Source of the DNA: an uncultured Flavobacteriia bacterium
Lineage (GTDB): Bacteria > Bacteroidota > Bacteroidia > Flavobacteriales_D > Crocinitomicaceae
Reading direction: 5' to 3'
Length of the DNA: 7,580 bases
Assembly (NCBI GenBank): GCA_903928365.1
Contig: CAIYQV010000265.1
Location: 1-7,580 of the forward strand
Below, one piece after another: positions 6,062 to 7,580 of the stretch; the first letter of the stretch is position 1, and each line of letters begins with the position of its first letter. The notes below the pieces were generated by a model. The model was not told the origin of the DNA and did no database searches. It was given only the letters and a program-made list of their open reading frames with translations. The position numbers and the translations under genes were made by a program.

Positions 6062-7580
6062 ATGTCTCAAAAATATCCTGAATACAAGGGCTTGAACCTC
6101 CCGAACGTAGCATCAGCCGTTCTGGAAAAATGGCAGCAAGAAAACGTGTTTGAACAATCGATCAGTACGCGTGAGGGAAAGACACCTTACATTTTCTTTG
6201 AAGGTCCACCTTCAGCGAATGGTTTACCAGGTATTCACCACGTAATGGCGCGCTCGATCAAGGATATTTTCTGTCGTTACAAAACATTGAAAGGATATCA
6301 GGTAAAACGTAAAGCAGGATGGGATACGCACGGCTTGCCGGTAGAGCTTGGTGTCGAAAAAGAATTAGGTATCACCAAAGAAGACATCGGAACAAAGATC
6401 TCTGTAGAGGATTACAACAAGGCCTGTAAAGAAGCGGTGATGCGTTACACGGACATCTGGAATGACCTAACAACCAAAATGGGGTACTGGGTGGATATGG
6501 ATGATCCGTATATTACTTATGATTCAAAATACATGGAATCCGTATGGTGGTTATTAAGTCAATTGTACAATAAAGGATTGCTCTACAAAGGCTATACGAT
6601 CCAGCCGTATTCTCCGAAGGCCGGAACCGGACTTTCATCTCACGAATTGAATCAACCAGGATGTTACAAAGATGTCTCTGATACGACCGTAGTGGCTCAA
6701 TTCAGGGTGAAAAAATGGAATGAAACCACTTTTGCATCCATGCAAGGAGAGAAAACGACGCATTTCCTTGCCTGGACAACTACTCCATGGACTTTGCCTT
6801 CCAATACCGCATTATGCGTAGGACCGAAGATCGAATATGTATTGGTTCATTCCTACAACCAGTATACTTTTGAACCCATTTCAGTTATCCTTGCCAAAAA
6901 TCTACTTGGATATCAGTTTAGTAAAGGGTATCAGCAAGTAGCATCTGAAGATGAATTGAGTTCCTATAATTCAGGTGACAAGGTGATTCCTTATTTTGTT
7001 GCTGGTGAATGTGTTGGGGCGGATCTGGTTGGGATTCAATATGAGCAATTGCTACCATATGCACTTCCGGCTGAAAAACCAGAGGAAGCTTTTCGAGTCA
7101 TCAGTGGTGATTTTGTAACAACGGAGGACGGTACCGGAATCGTACACATCGCGCCAACCTTTGGTGCGGATGATGCGAAAGTAGCTGCAGATGCTGGAGT
7201 GCCTGCTATGTTGGTAAAGGATGAACGTGGAAACCTTGTTCCGCTTGTGAATCTGCAAGGGAAATTCCGTCCGGAAATGGGTGAACTGGCCGGCATGTTC
7301 GTGAAAAACGAATACTACAATGATTCGGACGCTCCTGAAAGATCAGCGGATGTACAAATTGCGATCAAACTGAAAACGGAGAACAAGGCGTTTAAAGTGG
7401 AGAAATACGTCCACAGTTATCCGCATTGCTGGCGAACAGATAAACCGGTATTATATTATCCGCTTGATTCCTGGTTCATCCGAGTGACTGATGTGAAAGA
7501 GCGCATGATCCAATTGAACAATACCATTAACTGGAAACCGGAATCAACCGGTTCGGGACGTTTTGGAAAATGGTTAGAGA
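6062..7580 (+). CDS. ileS: Isoleucyl-tRNA synthetase, N-terminal part (truncated by window end)
   Basis: This cytoplasmic enzyme attaches isoleucine to tRNA(Ile) using ATP. The first 506 residues are present, roughly the first half of the expected chain; the KMSKS loop, anticodon-binding part and C-terminal domain lie beyond the window. Visible landmarks are the class I signature region FFEGPPSANGLPGIHH (45-60), AGWDTHGLPVE (85-95), the editing-domain threonine-rich stretch AWTTTPWTLPSN (237-248), and GTGIVHIAPTFGADD (357-371), which carries the conserved editing-site Asp. After the editing domain come SYPHCWRTDKPV (452-463) and GSGRFGKWLE (497-506), which fit IleRS. The ATG at 6062 follows a weak GGAAG at 6055-6059 and sits just after a promoter-like element, so this start is likely correct. 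The HIGH tetrad is replaced by GIHH (57-60), an unusual arrangement reported for some IleRS2 enzymes. The upstream T9SS cargo gene is unrelated in function, and ileS is probably transcribed on its own or with genes beyond the window. Confidence 0.97.
   Translation, partial: MSQKYPEYKGLNLPNVASAVLEKWQQENVFEQSISTREGKTPYIFFEGPPSANGLPGIHHVMARSIKDIFCRYKTLKGYQVKRKAGWDTHGLPVELGVEKELGITKEDIGTKISVEDYNKACKEAVMRYTDIWNDLTTKMGYWVDMDDPYITYDSKYMESVWWLLSQLYNKGLLYKGYTIQPYSPKAGTGLSSHELNQPGCYKDVSDTTVVAQFRVKKWNETTFASMQGEKTTHFLAWTTTPWTLPSNTALCVGPKIEYVLVHSYNQYTFEPISVILAKNLLGYQFSKGYQQVASEDELSSYNSGDKVIPYFVAGECVGADLVGIQYEQLLPYALPAEKPEEAFRVISGDFVTTEDGTGIVHIAPTFGADDAKVAADAGVPAMLVKDERGNLVPLVNLQGKFRPEMGELAGMFVKNEYYNDSDAPERSADVQIAIKLKTENKAFKVEKYVHSYPHCWRTDKPVLYYPLDSWFIRVTDVKERMIQLNNTINWKPESTGSGRFGKWLE

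Noticed and set aside
7036..7296. Overlapping minus-strand open frames inside ileS
   Set aside because: The plus strand carries unmistakable IleS editing-domain motifs here, so the antisense frames are shadows.

Overview
The window looks like a chromosomal segment from a member of the Bacteroidota, most likely a Flavobacteriia or close relative. The evidence is a large secreted protein ending in a type A type IX secretion (T9SS) sorting domain, two small outer-membrane beta-barrel proteins, near-absence of Shine-Dalgarno sequences, promoter-like elements resembling the TAnnTTTG -7 box of this phylum, and an isoleucyl-tRNA synthetase of the long IleRS2-like kind. The genus cannot be fixed from sequence alone.

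Layout: 1-83 holds no gene I can recognise. Two minus-strand genes follow in tandem: a 286-residue barrel protein (852-1712) and, 108 bp downstream of it, a 219-residue PorT-like barrel protein (84-743). The smaller gene has only a GTG start and an atypical signal peptide. A 159-bp divergent intergenic region separates them from a 1352-residue plus-strand gene (1872-5930). Its product reads as signal peptide, Asp-box/GH43-like beta-propeller, CSLREA-type segment, right-handed beta-helix with NYIG repeats, beta-sandwich, five Ig-like modules and the T9SS tail. After a 131-bp gap with a promoter-like element comes ileS (from 6062), cut off by the window end after 506 residues.

How the genes relate: the large protein is expected to cross the outer membrane through T9SS and be anchored at the cell surface or released; its substrate is unknown. 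The two barrels face away from it and need not be functionally linked. ileS is a housekeeping gene with its own apparent promoter. I see no CRISPR array, mobile element, tRNA or rRNA.

The observation most worth following is in IleS: the class I HIGH signature reads GIHH, with the first and third residues swapped relative to HxGH. That altered form has been connected with mupirocin hyper-resistance in IleRS2 enzymes. Next is the unusual domain chain of the large surface protein. I found no convincing undescribed multi-gene system.
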